Below, piece by piece: positions 8,408-16,752 of a stretch of DNA of 64,000 nt (position 1 is its first letter; the number at the start of each line of letters is the position of its first letter). The position numbers were made by a program, and so were the translations under genes. The DNA is from Ruminococcaceae bacterium UBA3818 (GTDB taxonomy: Bacteria; Bacillota; Clostridia; Oscillospirales; Ruminococcaceae), in NCBI GenBank assembly GCA_002369315.1, contig DFDW01000030.1, positions 56,848 to 120,847 on the forward strand. Direction: 5' to 3'. The notes beneath the pieces were generated by a model, which did no database searches, was not told where the DNA came from, and was given only the letters and a program-made list of their open reading frames with translations.

Positions 8408-9019
8408 TCAAGCCTTTTTCGCGTATTTTTCCAAAAGGGCGGCCAGCTGGTCCACGTCGACGCTGTTGTCTTTTTGATATTTAACCCGGCCAAGCAGCTG
8501 CTGCAGTTCCTTTCGCTTCAGTACCGGGGCCGAAGCTTTGACATATACCTCTGTTTTTTTGCGGGCGCCCGCAAAAACCACCAGATGTTCCATCTGAATG
8601 TTGTAAACCTGGTTTTTGGAAAAAATCTGACGCACCGTATCGATCCCCTTTTCTCCCGCAATCAGGGGGTTGGGGAAATATTCTTTTTTGCTGCCGTCTA
8701 CCCGGCTCCATTTTTCATCCTGCTCCTGCCCGTAATAGGCAACGGATTCGCTCAGGCAGGTAATAAAGGAAATGCCGTAAAATCCAATCAGCACCTGATC
8801 GAAATGGGCCTTTTTCCCCTCGTATTCCAGATCCAAATCGGCCAACACCTTAAATTGCCGGATGCCGGCATAGCGCTTCAGCAGCGCGGTTACTTTCCGG
8901 CGGCAGACCTTGGGGTTGGTGCTGCGGCGAATCAACCACAAAATCAGCAAAAGCACCAGCGCCGTTGCGGTGAGCCCCACCGCCAGCGTGGCTTCATTTG
9001 AAAGGTTCCAGTTCGGCAA
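8408..9019 (-). CDS. membrane-anchored NERD-like domain protein
   Basis: A 203-residue protein with one N-terminal membrane segment (about residues 13-29, ending in the basic LIRRS stop) and a soluble region. FDQVLIGFYGISFI (about 74-87) resembles the start of nuclease-related (NERD) domains, where it normally reads hiDhvvvgpyGvfvIEtK; the usual E-x-K pair is not obvious here. The C-terminus holds an LLGRVKYQK segment and an acidic-basic helix. Function is unknown. It lies downstream of the dCMP deaminase gene on the same strand, 92 bases away. The start ATG 9019 has only a modest ribosome site. Confidence 0.6.
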   Translation of the reverse strand: MPNWNLSNEATLAVGLTATALVLLLILWLIRRSTNPKVCRRKVTALLKRYAGIRQFKVLADLDLEYEGKKAHFDQVLIGFYGISFITCLSESVAYYGQEQDEKWSRVDGSKKEYFPNPLIAGEKGIDTVRQIFSKNQVYNIQMEHLVVFAGARKKTEVYVKASAPVLKRKELQQLLGRVKYQKDNSVDVDQLAALLEKYAKKA

Positions 9020-9111
9020 AAAGCATCATCCTTCATCAAAAATCGTTTCATCAGCCACAAAACGCAGCCTATTTTATCAGTATATCATGTTAAGGGGGAA
9101 ATCTCAACAGG

Positions 9112-9603
9112 TCAATACCCCAAAGACCCCTCCAACGACTCGTCTTTTTCCACCCATTCATCCTTGACCGAAATCACCCGGAAGTGTTCTTTGTCATTCC
9201 GGACAATCACGGTATCGATCCCGGCGTTGATGATCATGCGCTTGCACATGGCGCAGGAATTGGCGCTTGCAACATATTCTCCGGTAGCGCATTCCCGGCC
9301 GACCAGATACATGGTGGCGCCGATCATGTCTGCGCGGGAAGCGTGGATGATCGCGTTTGCTTCCGCATGAACGGAACGGCACAATTCATACCGCTGCCCC
9401 CGCGGAATCTGCAGTTTCTCCCGCGTGCAATATCCCAGATCGGTGCAGTTGGCCCGGCCGCGGGGCGCCCCCACATAGCCGGTGGAGATGATCTGGTCGT
9501 TTTTTACGATAATCGCCCCATACAGGCGGCGCAGACAGGTTCCCCGGCTCAGCACCGTCTCCGCGATATCCAAATAATAGTTGATTTTATCTCTTCGTGT
9601 CAT
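9112..9603 (-). CDS. deoxycytidylate (dCMP) deaminase-type zinc enzyme
   Basis: Cytosolic deaminase of the dCMP/ComEB family, converting dCMP to dUMP in thymidylate supply. The 163 residues carry the zinc and catalytic motif VHAEANAI (about 76-83) and a second zinc pair in SCAMC (about 106-110; usually PCxxC). The N-terminal RRDKINYYLDIAE helix and the GYVGAPRG loop are typical. ATG 9603 is chosen because AGGAGGCGAGCCGAAA precedes it; the frame is open to 9675 without a site. Confidence 0.9.
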   Translation of the reverse strand: MTRRDKINYYLDIAETVLSRGTCLRRLYGAIIVKNDQIISTGYVGAPRGRANCTDLGYCTREKLQIPRGQRYELCRSVHAEANAIIHASRADMIGATMYLVGRECATGEYVASANSCAMCKRMIINAGIDTVIVRNDKEHFRVISVKDEWVEKDESLEGSLGY

Positions 9604-9676
9604 TTTCGGCTCGCCTCCTTGTCGCCAGCGGTTATCCTTATCATAAAAGATTTTCCCCTTTTTTGCAATGGACATT

Positions 9677-9705
9677 TTGTAAACGACCGGCGGATGTGGT
9701 AAAAT
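9677..9705 (+). promoter_or_regulatory. sigma-A promoter for rsmA
   Basis: TTGTAA (9677-9682), a 17-base spacer and TAAAAT (9700-9705), 59 bases before the rsmA start. Confidence 0.65.
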
Positions 9706-9763
9706 GAAAAAGGAGAGGCGCCGGGTCTGTGCCGGAAGCGGCGCTCAACAAAGGAGGCGTTTT

Positions 9764-10639
9764 ATGTCCCAGTTGTCGAATATCAAAACGGTGCGGGAAA
9801 TTCTTTCCCGGCACGGGTTTACTTTTTCCAAAAAACTCGGTCAGAATTTTATCATCAATCCTTCCGTGTGTCCCCGCATTGCAGAACTGGGCGGCGCCGG
9901 TCCGGATGTGGGTGTGCTGGAGATCGGGCCGGGCTTGGGGGTTCTTACCTGGGAACTGGCTTCCCGGGCAAAAAAAGTGGTGGCTGTGGAGCTGGATGAA
10001 CGCCTGCTGCCGGTGCTGGCGGAAACGCTGGCGGAATTTCATAACGTCACCGTGATACAGGGCGATGTGCTGAAGCTGGATCTGAAAGAACTGATGGAAC
10101 GGGAATTTGCCGGTATGGAAGTGGTAGTCTGCGCCAATCTTCCCTATTATATTACGTCGCCTATCGTGATGAGCCTGTTGGAAGCGCGCTTGCCGGTACA
10201 GGCGATCACCGTAATGGTACAAAAAGAAGCGGCTGCGCGTATCTGTGCCGAGCCGGGAAGCCGGAACGCGGGAGCGCTCAGCGCAGCGGTCAGCTATTAT
10301 GCCAAACCCCAGGTTCTGTTTTCGGTATCCCGCGGCAGCTTTATGCCCGCGCCGGAAGTAGACTCCGCCGTGATCCGGCTGGATGTGCGTCCGGAACCCG
10401 CCGTAGTACCAAGGGACGAAAAGCTGTTTTTCCAAATTATCCGGGCGGGGTTTTCCCAGAGAAGAAAAACGCTGCTCAATTCCCTGTCAGCCGGGCTGCC
10501 TTTGACCAAAGAGAAGACGGCCTGTGCGCTGGAACGGGCGCAGATCCGGCCTGCCGCGCGGGCGGAGGAACTGACATTGGAAGATTTCTGCCGGTTGACA
10601 GAACAGGTTTTCGAAGAAATTTTTGGCCAAAAAGTTTAA
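9764..10639 (+). CDS. rsmA: 16S rRNA adenine N6,N6-dimethyltransferase
   Basis: RsmA (KsgA) dimethylates two adjacent adenines in helix 45 of 16S rRNA during small-subunit maturation. The 291 residues show KKLGQNFIINP near the start, the SAM loop LEIGPGLGVLT (about 49-59), acidic VAVELDERL, the catalytic NLPYYITSPI motif (about 126-135) and the C-terminal GFSQRRKTLLNSL helix. Length fits the family. ATG 9764 follows AAGGAGG by 6 bases. A promoter lies directly upstream. Confidence 0.96.
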   Translation: MSQLSNIKTVREILSRHGFTFSKKLGQNFIINPSVCPRIAELGGAGPDVGVLEIGPGLGVLTWELASRAKKVVAVELDERLLPVLAETLAEFHNVTVIQGDVLKLDLKELMEREFAGMEVVVCANLPYYITSPIVMSLLEARLPVQAITVMVQKEAAARICAEPGSRNAGALSAAVSYYAKPQVLFSVSRGSFMPAPEVDSAVIRLDVRPEPAVVPRDEKLFFQIIRAGFSQRRKTLLNSLSAGLPLTKEKTACALERAQIRPAARAEELTLEDFCRLTEQVFEEIFGQKV

Positions 10640-10682
10640 AACCACCAGCCGGTTTAGGCATAATTTGTTCATATTTATATGG

Positions 10683-10800
10683 TATGCTGAAAGTACAGAG
10701 AGAATATCCGGCAAAGGCGGCCCAACCGCCGGCCGGAGTGCAGCCGTCAGGCTGCTGTGGGAGATTGGACCGGGAAGCAGTGTCCCCGGCGTTTCGAAAC
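10683..10800 (+). promoter_or_regulatory. extended -10 promoter and structured 5' leader of USP-like gene
   Basis: TGGTATGCT (-10 at 10683-10688) may start a leader with three successive hairpins. The first is CCGGC/GCCGG enclosing GGCGG/CCGCC (10708-10736). The second is GCAGCC-GTCA-GGCTGC (10740-10755). The third is CCGGG/CCCGG (10770-10789). All lie before the ribosome site at 10801. I could not match it to a riboswitch class. Confidence 0.4.
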
Positions 10801-10811
10801 GGAGGGATCCT

Positions 10812-11255
10812 ATGAACCGTCTGACATTGTCAGAGCAGACGCAGCACCCCACCAGGCGGCATACCGTGGTGTGCGTTACCAACCAATTCCATTGCGAGAG
10901 GCTGATCCGTGCCGGACGGCTAATTGCCGAACTTTCCAAAACATCGCTGCTGGTGATCAACGTTTCCAGCCCTGATTTAAGCGAGAACGATGCCAAGGCG
11001 CTGGAATATCTGTTCCAGGTATCCAAAGAAAACGGCGCGGAAATGACCGTGCTGTATTCTGACGAGCCTATGCGCCAGCTGACAAAATTCATCAAAGAAA
11101 GCAAAGCGGTCAATGTGGTGACTGGTATGGCCGCCCAACAGAATTCCCCCCTGCCGGACCTGTGGCGAAAATTTACCAGCGCGCACTTTTTCACGGTGAT
11201 GGAGGATGGCTCTTTCTCGGAACGGGAGAGCGACCAGTCTTTCCATATCGCATAA
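10812..11255 (+). CDS. universal stress protein-like (KdpD-type USP domain) protein
   Basis: A 147-residue soluble protein. VVCVTNQFHCERLIRAGRL (about residues 20-38) followed by a hydrophobic strand, LLVINVSSPDLS, and later VTVLYSD and VNVVTGM, resemble the nucleotide-binding alpha/beta fold of the USP domain found in KdpD sensor kinases (VCVs-sp-seRLIR-A-RLA). No kinase or K+ transport gene is adjacent. ATG 10812 has GGAGGG 5 bases upstream. It follows rsmA after a structured leader and ends at a terminator, so it is probably expressed separately. Ligand and role are unknown. Confidence 0.62.
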   Translation: MNRLTLSEQTQHPTRRHTVVCVTNQFHCERLIRAGRLIAELSKTSLLVINVSSPDLSENDAKALEYLFQVSKENGAEMTVLYSDEPMRQLTKFIKESKAVNVVTGMAAQQNSPLPDLWRKFTSAHFFTVMEDGSFSERESDQSFHIA

Positions 11256-11262
11256 AATGTTC

Positions 11263-11294
11263 GGCGGCAGGTGCAAGAGACTTGCCGCCTTTTC
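11263..11294 (+). terminator. intrinsic terminator after USP-like gene
   Basis: GGCGGCAGGT (11263-11272) pairs with ACTTGCCGCC (11280-11289), followed by TTTT. Confidence 0.85.
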
Positions 11295-11336
11295 TGTATC
11301 CGGTTAATTATGGTTTCAAAAAGGAGATGGCCGAAT

Positions 11337-12266
11337 ATGTATGATGAAAAAAGGACCTTTTCTTTCCCCAGCGCCGATCGCGTTCATACCATCCAGGCAG
11401 TGGGATGGTATCCCACGGAACAACCCTGCCGGGCAATCATCCAGGTGTCCCACGGCATGACCGAGTATTTCGGACGCTATGAAGCGTTCGCACACGCCAT
11501 GACACAGAACGGATTCGCTGTTTTCGGACACGATCATCTGGGACATAAGACCAGCGTAAACAGCGACAGCGAACTGGGGTATTTTGCAGAAAAAGACGGA
11601 TGGAAACTGGTGATTGAGGATCTGCGTACCCATACGCTGGCGTTGAAAAAACAGTATCCCGGCACGCCGGTTTTCCTGCTGGGACATTCCATGGGGTCGT
11701 TTATCGCCCGCTGCTATTTGGCCCGGTACAGCGATCTGCTGGACGGCGGGATTATCGTGGGGACCGGCGGGCCGAACCCCGGCGCCAAGATAGGAAAGAC
11801 GCTGGCGGATGGCTTGTGCCGGATGGGAAAAGGAAAAGAACCCAGCCATTTTCTGCAAAAGCTGGCGTTTGGTGGATACAATAGAGGATTCGAAGGCAGG
11901 ACCCCTTATGACTGGCTGACTCGCAGTACACAGATTGTGGATCAGTATGCCGCGGATCCATATTGTACGTTCTTGTTTACAGCGGCGGGATTTCGTGACC
12001 TGTTTACACTGTACGGCCTGGCCAATGAATTGCAGACGTTCCGCGCGGTTCCAAAGGCGTTTCCACTGCTGATCCTTTCCGGAGAAGAGGATCCGGTGGG
12101 CAATTATGGAGAAGGGCCCCGCAAGGTGGAGGAATTGTTCAAGCAAACCGGGCATATTGATGTAACGCTGCGGTTGTACCCTGGCGGAAGGCATGAGATT
12201 TTAAATGAAACCAACCACAAAGAAGTGTTCGACGGAATCGCTTCCTGGGTACAGCGGCGGATTTAG
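11337..12266 (+). CDS. alpha/beta hydrolase, monoacylglycerol lipase / lysophospholipase type
   Basis: A 309-residue serine hydrolase of the PldB/MGL group, expected to cleave glycerol esters or lysophospholipids. The nucleophile elbow is GHSMGS (about 119-124), the acid is probably Asp in SGEEDPVGN, and the histidine lies in GGRHEILNE near residue 285. An early VSHGMTEYFGRYE supplies the oxyanion strand-loop. There is no signal peptide, so it is cytosolic. ATG 11337 follows AAAGGAGATGG by 10 bases; the frame is open to 11271. Terminators on both sides make it a single-gene unit. Confidence 0.9.
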   Translation: MYDEKRTFSFPSADRVHTIQAVGWYPTEQPCRAIIQVSHGMTEYFGRYEAFAHAMTQNGFAVFGHDHLGHKTSVNSDSELGYFAEKDGWKLVIEDLRTHTLALKKQYPGTPVFLLGHSMGSFIARCYLARYSDLLDGGIIVGTGGPNPGAKIGKTLADGLCRMGKGKEPSHFLQKLAFGGYNRGFEGRTPYDWLTRSTQIVDQYAADPYCTFLFTAAGFRDLFTLYGLANELQTFRAVPKAFPLLILSGEEDPVGNYGEGPRKVEELFKQTGHIDVTLRLYPGGRHEILNETNHKEVFDGIASWVQRRI

Positions 12267-12297
12267 CGGCGGATGGCAGGCCTCTGCAGAAAAAAGA

Positions 12298-12341
12298 ATC
12301 AAAAAAGCCACAGCTTGAAAAGACTGTGGCTTTTTTGCCGC
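12298..12341. terminator. bidirectional terminator between hydrolase and AraC gene
   Basis: AAAAAAGCCACAG and CTGTGGCTTTTTT form a perfect stem with T-runs both ways between convergent genes. Confidence 0.92.
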
Positions 12342-12347
12342 TGGGGG

Positions 12348-13229
12348 TTATTTGACTGCGTCAACATCCCCTCTTTTTTTAACCGGTACCCATATTTCGC
12401 TTTCATAGTCCGGAGAATCCATGTTTCCGTCCGGATAGACCTCCATGTCGAAACTGCCGTCCGGTTCATACTCTGACGCCGGGAAAAATTCGGTGTAGAT
12501 TTTGCTCCACAATTGCTGGATCGCCTGCGGCATCGCGCCCTTGCAGCGAAATCGCACCCAGGTTCGGGCGGGAATTTCATCGATCAGCATCGTTCCGGGC
12601 ACGGCATTTTTCCCGTCGTACCATGTACCGATGACATAGGCGAACGTTTTTTCATCCGTAAGCGTGTCCTGGCAGATGCCCAAAAGCGTACCGTTGCCTG
12701 CGCTGTGCAAATATTGCAATGTACCGTCGGCTTGGACCTGATCCCAAAACGCCGGGATGGCGTTTTGCTGTTCCTGATCTGTGGTGGGAATCATTTTCTT
12801 TTTCCCCACAATTTTAAAAGCGGGGTGCTTTTCCAGTTTATAATCCATCATACTGCCGCCCTCCAATTGTAGTTTTACCGTCAGGCGCGAAAAACTTTTG
12901 AGCTTCGCGCCGCTTTTTTTCGCCTGAGACGGCGTGATTCCGTGAAAGCGGACAAAAGCGCGGGTGAAACTTTCTGGACTGTCGTACCCGTATTTCAGCG
13001 CGATGTCGATGACCTTTACACCTTTGGCGGCAAGATCACAGCCGGCCAGAGTGAGCCGCCTTGCCCGAATATATTCGCCAACGGTATATCCGCACAGAAG
13101 GCTGAATACCCGCTGAAACTGGAAAACAGAGGAATAAGCCTGCCGGGCAATATCCTGATAGTCCAGTTTTTCGGTGAGGTGCGCTTCCATATAATCGATT
13201 CCTCGCTGAATACTGTATATCCAATCCAT
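12348..13229 (-). CDS. AraC-family regulator with GyrI-like effector domain
   Basis: A 293-residue transcription factor. Residues 1-110 hold the two helix-turn-helix units of AraC/XylS proteins (DYQDIARQAYSS...FQRVF and VIDIALKYGYDSPESFTRAF, ending in HGITPSQAK). Residues about 128-290 form a GyrI/Rob-like ligand-binding domain (FKIVGKK, TFAYVIGTWYDG, TWVRFRCKG). This DNA-binding-first layout is common among drug- or stress-responsive regulators. The ligand is unknown. ATG 13229 follows AAAGGAG. No obvious target gene lies divergently. Confidence 0.9.
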   Translation of the reverse strand: MDWIYSIQRGIDYMEAHLTEKLDYQDIARQAYSSVFQFQRVFSLLCGYTVGEYIRARRLTLAGCDLAAKGVKVIDIALKYGYDSPESFTRAFVRFHGITPSQAKKSGAKLKSFSRLTVKLQLEGGSMMDYKLEKHPAFKIVGKKKMIPTTDQEQQNAIPAFWDQVQADGTLQYLHSAGNGTLLGICQDTLTDEKTFAYVIGTWYDGKNAVPGTMLIDEIPARTWVRFRCKGAMPQAIQQLWSKIYTEFFPASEYEPDGSFDMEVYPDGNMDSPDYESEIWVPVKKRGDVDAVK

Positions 13230-13431
13230 ATGTTTTTGCTCCTTTCGGTATTTCTAGGATACCGGAAAAAAACGGACAATTCCTGCTTTTTTCTGCTCTT
13301 TTCGGAAAGAAAAGAGCAGCCTCGCTGGCAAATTCGTGGCAAGAGAGCGCAGTAAAGGGAAGGACAGATTCCCGCGGAAAGCCGAAATGATTTGCACAGG
13401 CATGTGACGGGTTTGACAGCGGCATTTTCCC

Positions 13432-14256
13432 TTAGCTCTCAAGTTCTTGAATCAAAGAGCGCAGTTCCATACGGATTTTTTCGCGGTTAATGCCGCTGTA
13501 CCCAACCGAATCGGCCTTGCGCATCAGGTATTCCCGGAAAGCGATAACCATGGCAGGCCGGCGAATCTCCAATATGATATAAGGTGCGGCGGTGCGAATG
13601 ATCAGCGCGAGCTCCCCTTCTCCGGCAAACAGATCATAATCCGGATACTCTTTCTCGTGCAATGGTACGAAAGCATAATTTTCATATTGGTCCATTAGCC
13701 GAAGAATGTTTTTCAGATGAAGAACGTAAGTTTTGGGGGTATAACAAAGTTGGTCATCATGGATTGACGCAATGGAAACTTTCCCAGAGCGAATGGCTTC
13801 GGCTGAAGCCAGAGGGCACATGTCGATATATGGATATTGAAGAAGGCGTTTTTCAAATCGGGGCAGTTCTTCCAGATAGCAGCGGAAAAACGGTGCAAAG
13901 ACGGATGGACACTCTTTTTGTATGCACTGCTCCAGAAGTTCCCGCGGCATACTGCTGAGAGACAGGGCGTTGGAGGCTTGAACAGAATCTCCGGAATGAG
14001 ACAGGTATTCGAAAAAGTAAGGGGAAAAGTCTGCAGGATCTTTATGAACGTTCAAGGAAGGCCGGCAGAGAGAAAAGTGTTCCTGAAACTGCTTTTCAAA
14101 AGCGTTTACCAGCTGTAAATCGGTGGAGAACATGGTGATATCACTGGAACTTCCTGCCCCAACAGCCGCCGCGTATTGGACACAATGCCCCGGAACAACG
14201 ATAATGGAGTGGCGGTACAGGTTTCCGCGAAGACGGGGATAATAATATACTTTCAT
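13432..14256 (-). pseudogene. possible truncated regulator/sensor, N-terminus missing
   Basis: A 274-residue soluble protein that I cannot assign. It begins abruptly (MKVYYYPRLRGN) with no ribosome site, and its frame stays open upstream only because it runs antisense to the EAL gene. It shares its ATG with the divergent gene: the CATG at 14254-14257 starts both. Segments such as ASAEAIRSGKVSIASIHDD and YTPKTYVLHLKNILRLMDQYENY suggest an all-alpha sensor region of the kind found C-terminal to a DNA-binding domain. I infer that an N-terminal part has been lost in a rearrangement at 14255. It could instead be an intact small protein. Confidence 0.5.
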
Positions 14257-15964
14257 GCGCCCGGTGGAGAAGATGTGCGACCGGGCGCTGTTGGCGGTGG
14301 ATAGCATAAAAGGGCAGTATAACCGGTATTTCGCGGTATACGACGATGCTTTGCGCGGCAAGCTTTTGCGGGAACAGGCGATCACGGAGGCCATGGAAAC
14401 GGCTCTGGATGAAGGGCAGTTCGTCGTTTACCTGCAGCCAAAGTACAATCTGCATGATGACCGTTTGGCGGGCGCGGAAACGCTGGTGCGCTGGAAACAT
14501 CCGGCTTGGGGATTTCTTTCTCCGGGGGAGTTTATTCCCCTGTTTGAGAAAAACGGATTTATCACCCAGCTGGATCAGTATGTCTGGGAGCAGGTTTGCG
14601 CCCTGATGAAAACCTGGAACGAAAAGGGATATCCGGCGCTGCCGGTGTCAGTCAACGTATCCCGGTCAGACATTTATCAGTCCGATTTGGCGCAGACCCT
14701 TTTAAAAATCGTCCATAAATATGGTTTGGAGCCAAAACAGCTTCATCTGGAATTGACCGAAAGCGTATATACGGAGAATCCCAACCAGATTGTCGGAACG
14801 GTTGACCATCTGCGAAAACTGGGCTTTATCATTGAAATGGATGATTTCGGAAGCGGGTATTCTTCTTTGAATATGCTCAATCGGATGAAGTTGGATGTTT
14901 TAAAGCTGGACATGAAGTTCATTCAAAGCGAAACCGCGAAGCCGATGGAACAGGGAATCCTGCGCTTTGTCGTTGGGCTTGGCCATTGGCTGAATCTGAT
15001 TGTAGTCGCGGAAGGCGTGGAAACGAGAGAACAGCTGGAACGTTTGCGGGAGGTCGGCTGCGATTATGCGCAGGGATATTTCTTCTCCAAGCCCATGCTC
15101 AGCGGCGAATTTGAGAATCTGATGAAAGCACCTGTTTCGGAGCAGCCGGTTTTTTCCCAGAAACAATGGCAGGATAAAGTGGGTATGCGCAAAATACTGA
15201 TCGCGGATGAGGATGCGGAATACCGCAAAAGGGTTTGCGGGCTTTTCAAGAATGAGTATCAGGTGATAGAGGCCTGCGATGCGGCACAGGCGATTGACTG
15301 CATCAAAACAGACGGGCAAGACCCGATTTCAGCGGTCATTGTGAGCGCGGCCCTTCCGGACCAGGGAGCATTGTCGCTGTTGTCCTTTATGCGCAGAGAC
15401 CCCATGCTCTGGCGTATCCCCGTTCTTGCGACATTGCCGCAGGCAGAAGAAGCAGCGGAGGTATGGATGCAGTTGGATACGGATGATTTCCTCTGCAAGC
15501 GGTATCCGTTGGTTGATTTAAAAAGGAGGGTGCGCCAGCTTTTAAGCCTGGCGTTATCTCAGGAACGAGAGAGAACACTGAAAAATGAAGCGTGCCAGGA
15601 CTATCTGACCGGGCTGCTGAACCGGCGGGGATTTTACACCGCAATCGATACGCTGCACCAGGAAGATCTGCCATTGGCGATGTACCTGTTTGATCTGGAT
15701 AATTTGAAAAAGGTCAACGACCAGTATGGACACGAAAAAGGCGACGAAATGATCCGTTCTTTCGGTAATCTGCTTCGTCATCACACCCGGGACGGGGACA
15801 TCCTGCGCCGTTACGGTGGAGACGAATTTGTCGTAATTCTCCGCCGTATCAGCTCTGAAAATGCGATCGATAAACCGTCGGCAAGATTGATCGAGCAGGC
15901 AGATAAGGCTTTGTACAAGGCCAAACAGACGGGCAAAGGAAGGTGCTTCCTGTGGGAAGAATAG
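14255..15964 (+). CDS. EAL - degenerate receiver - GGDEF cyclic-di-GMP protein, truncated at its start
   Basis: Residues 1-35 match the very end of a GGDEF-type domain (VEKMCDRALLAVDSIKGQYN...YFAVYDD), so the original N-terminus is missing. The EAL phosphodiesterase domain (about 40-295) keeps its metal and catalytic residues: E in GAETLVRW, N in VSVNVSR, E in LELTES, DD in MDDFGSGYSS, K in KLDMKF and E in AEGVE. A receiver-like domain (about 318-425) has Ser where the phospho-Asp belongs (VIVSAALPD). A C-terminal diguanylate cyclase domain has YGGDEF but is short by some 30 residues between GGDEF and ADKALYKAK. No ribosome site precedes ATG 14255, and a TAA closes the frame four codons upstream. 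Confidence 0.8.
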   Translation: MRPVEKMCDRALLAVDSIKGQYNRYFAVYDDALRGKLLREQAITEAMETALDEGQFVVYLQPKYNLHDDRLAGAETLVRWKHPAWGFLSPGEFIPLFEKNGFITQLDQYVWEQVCALMKTWNEKGYPALPVSVNVSRSDIYQSDLAQTLLKIVHKYGLEPKQLHLELTESVYTENPNQIVGTVDHLRKLGFIIEMDDFGSGYSSLNMLNRMKLDVLKLDMKFIQSETAKPMEQGILRFVVGLGHWLNLIVVAEGVETREQLERLREVGCDYAQGYFFSKPMLSGEFENLMKAPVSEQPVFSQKQWQDKVGMRKILIADEDAEYRKRVCGLFKNEYQVIEACDAAQAIDCIKTDGQDPISAVIVSAALPDQGALSLLSFMRRDPMLWRIPVLATLPQAEEAAEVWMQLDTDDFLCKRYPLVDLKRRVRQLLSLALSQERERTLKNEACQDYLTGLLNRRGFYTAIDTLHQEDLPLAMYLFDLDNLKKVNDQYGHEKGDEMIRSFGNLLRHHTRDGDILRRYGGDEFVVILRRISSENAIDKPSARLIEQADKALYKAKQTGKGRCFLWEE

Positions 15965-16170
15965 AAAAAGCGTATAAGCAGCGTTTGAAAACGGATTGAT
16001 TTGCCTTTTCAAATGGCGGATACACAGGGTCGGACATTTTTCCTGATCCTGTTTTTTCGGTAAAACGCGCTGGTGCGGATAAAACAGATGGGGGAATAAA
16101 AGGATTCCAATAACAAACACGCCGGCGCTTCCCGGCCAGGAAGCGTCAGCGGGATGCGGTATCCAAAAGA

Positions 16171-16212
16171 AAAGCCGCGGCAAACGACACAGAAGTTTGC
16201 CGCGGCTTTTGA
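16171..16212 (+). terminator. intrinsic terminator
   Basis: AAAGCCGCGGCAAAC (16171-16185) pairs perfectly with GTTTGCCGCGGCTTT (16195-16209), ending in T. It probably ends transcription of the EAL gene 200 bases upstream. Confidence 0.8.
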
Positions 16213-16269
16213 GTTTACGCGATAAAAAGATTTCCGCTATGGATGAGGACAGAAAAGACATAAAGAAAG

Positions 16270-16305
16270 CAAAAACCCCGAACGCAGATTGCGCGTCGAG
16301 GTCCT
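16270..16305 (-). terminator. terminator of the interrupted tRNA-Arg gene
   Basis: Reading leftward, CCTCGACGC and GCGTTCGGGG pair with one bulge and are followed by TTTTTG, directly after the CCA end of the split tRNA. Confidence 0.7.
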
Positions 16306-16309
16306 TGAC

Positions 16310-16354
16310 TGGCGCGCCCGGCGCGATTCGAACGCGCGGCCTTTCGCTTAGGAG
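16310..16354 (-). pseudogene. 3' half of host tRNA-Arg(CCU), split by the integrated element
   Basis: Reading leftward: anticodon loop CTCCTAA, anticodon-stem strand GCGAA, variable AGGCC, T-arm GCGCG-TTCGAAT-CGCGC, acceptor strand CGGGCGC, discriminator G, and an encoded CCA ending at 16310. The sequence immediately 5' of the loop (GGTCTA) cannot pair with GCGAA. The matching 5' half (TTCGC, GCGCCCG) lies at 34730-34769 and pairs perfectly on both stems. This fragment is the host side of the left attachment site. Confidence 0.93.
16347..16354. repeat. attachment core, left end (8 bp)
   Basis: CTTAGGAG on the plus strand, identical to 34730-34737. It is the only sequence shared by both element ends and contains the CCT anticodon on the minus strand. 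Confidence 0.85.
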
Positions 16355-16411
16355 TAGACCCGATACGACATCGGGAAGTGGCATCTAATGCTTAAAAATG
16401 CTTGGAAATAC

Positions 16412-16423
16412 AAGGTTTTTCAG
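16412..16423 (+). repeat. AAGGTTTTTC repeat, candidate integrase arm site
   Basis: Direct repeat shared with 16693-16704 (12/12) and, for its first ten bases, with 34697-34706 near the right border. Confidence 0.4.
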
Positions 16424-16692
16424 CATTTCAAATCCCATCTGATACTACGCTGTGATAGCTAATTCAGAGGGATTTTACACCGTCCGATTGGCTCGAAATT
16501 AGCAAGTCTTTCGATTTTTGGTGGACGTTGCAAGTGCAAGTAAATGTCACTATGTAACTTCTCGTGATGCGAAATGATAGGAAATCCTATTCATTCTCGT
16601 GTGAGGGTGCGGGTGTCCTTAGACACAGATTTCAGTCTGTTTTATATATCATTTCAAAATGAATTTTTCAACCAGAATTATTAAGAATTTCA

Positions 16693-16704
16693 AAGGTTTT
16701 TCAG
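16693..16704 (+). repeat. AAGGTTTTTC repeat, candidate integrase arm site
   Basis: Second copy of AAGGTTTTTCAG at the left end of the element. Confidence 0.4.
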
Positions 16705-16726
16705 ACTCAATGATTCTATGTAATTT

Positions 16727-16752
16727 AGACCCGCCGAAGCAGGTCTTTTTTT
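16727..16752 (+). terminator. intrinsic terminator near element left end
   Basis: AGACC and GGTCT enclose GC-CGAA-GC and are followed by TTTTTTT on the plus strand. It faces rightward and lies against the 3' end of the leftward small gene, so it may insulate the element from host read-through. Confidence 0.7.

Larger units (their letters stand above)
15965..16309. other. intergenic stretch with terminators, no gene
   Basis: This holds the EAL gene terminator at 16171-16212 and the tRNA-Arg terminator at 16270-16305. Short frames read here are not supported by ribosome sites or codon use. Confidence 0.6.
16355..16750. other. left end of integrated element, no gene
   Basis: About 400 bases with no supported ORF. 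It contains a CCCGAT/ATCGGG hairpin next to the core (16359-16375), two direct copies of AAGGTTTTTCAG (16412-16423 and 16693-16704) and a rightward terminator at 16727-16752. Integrase arm-site function is inferred from position only. Confidence 0.5.

Noticed and set aside
16197..16388. 63-codon plus-strand frame over the split tRNA
   Set aside because: It is a readthrough of the antisense of the tRNA half and its terminator; no ribosome site or protein signature.
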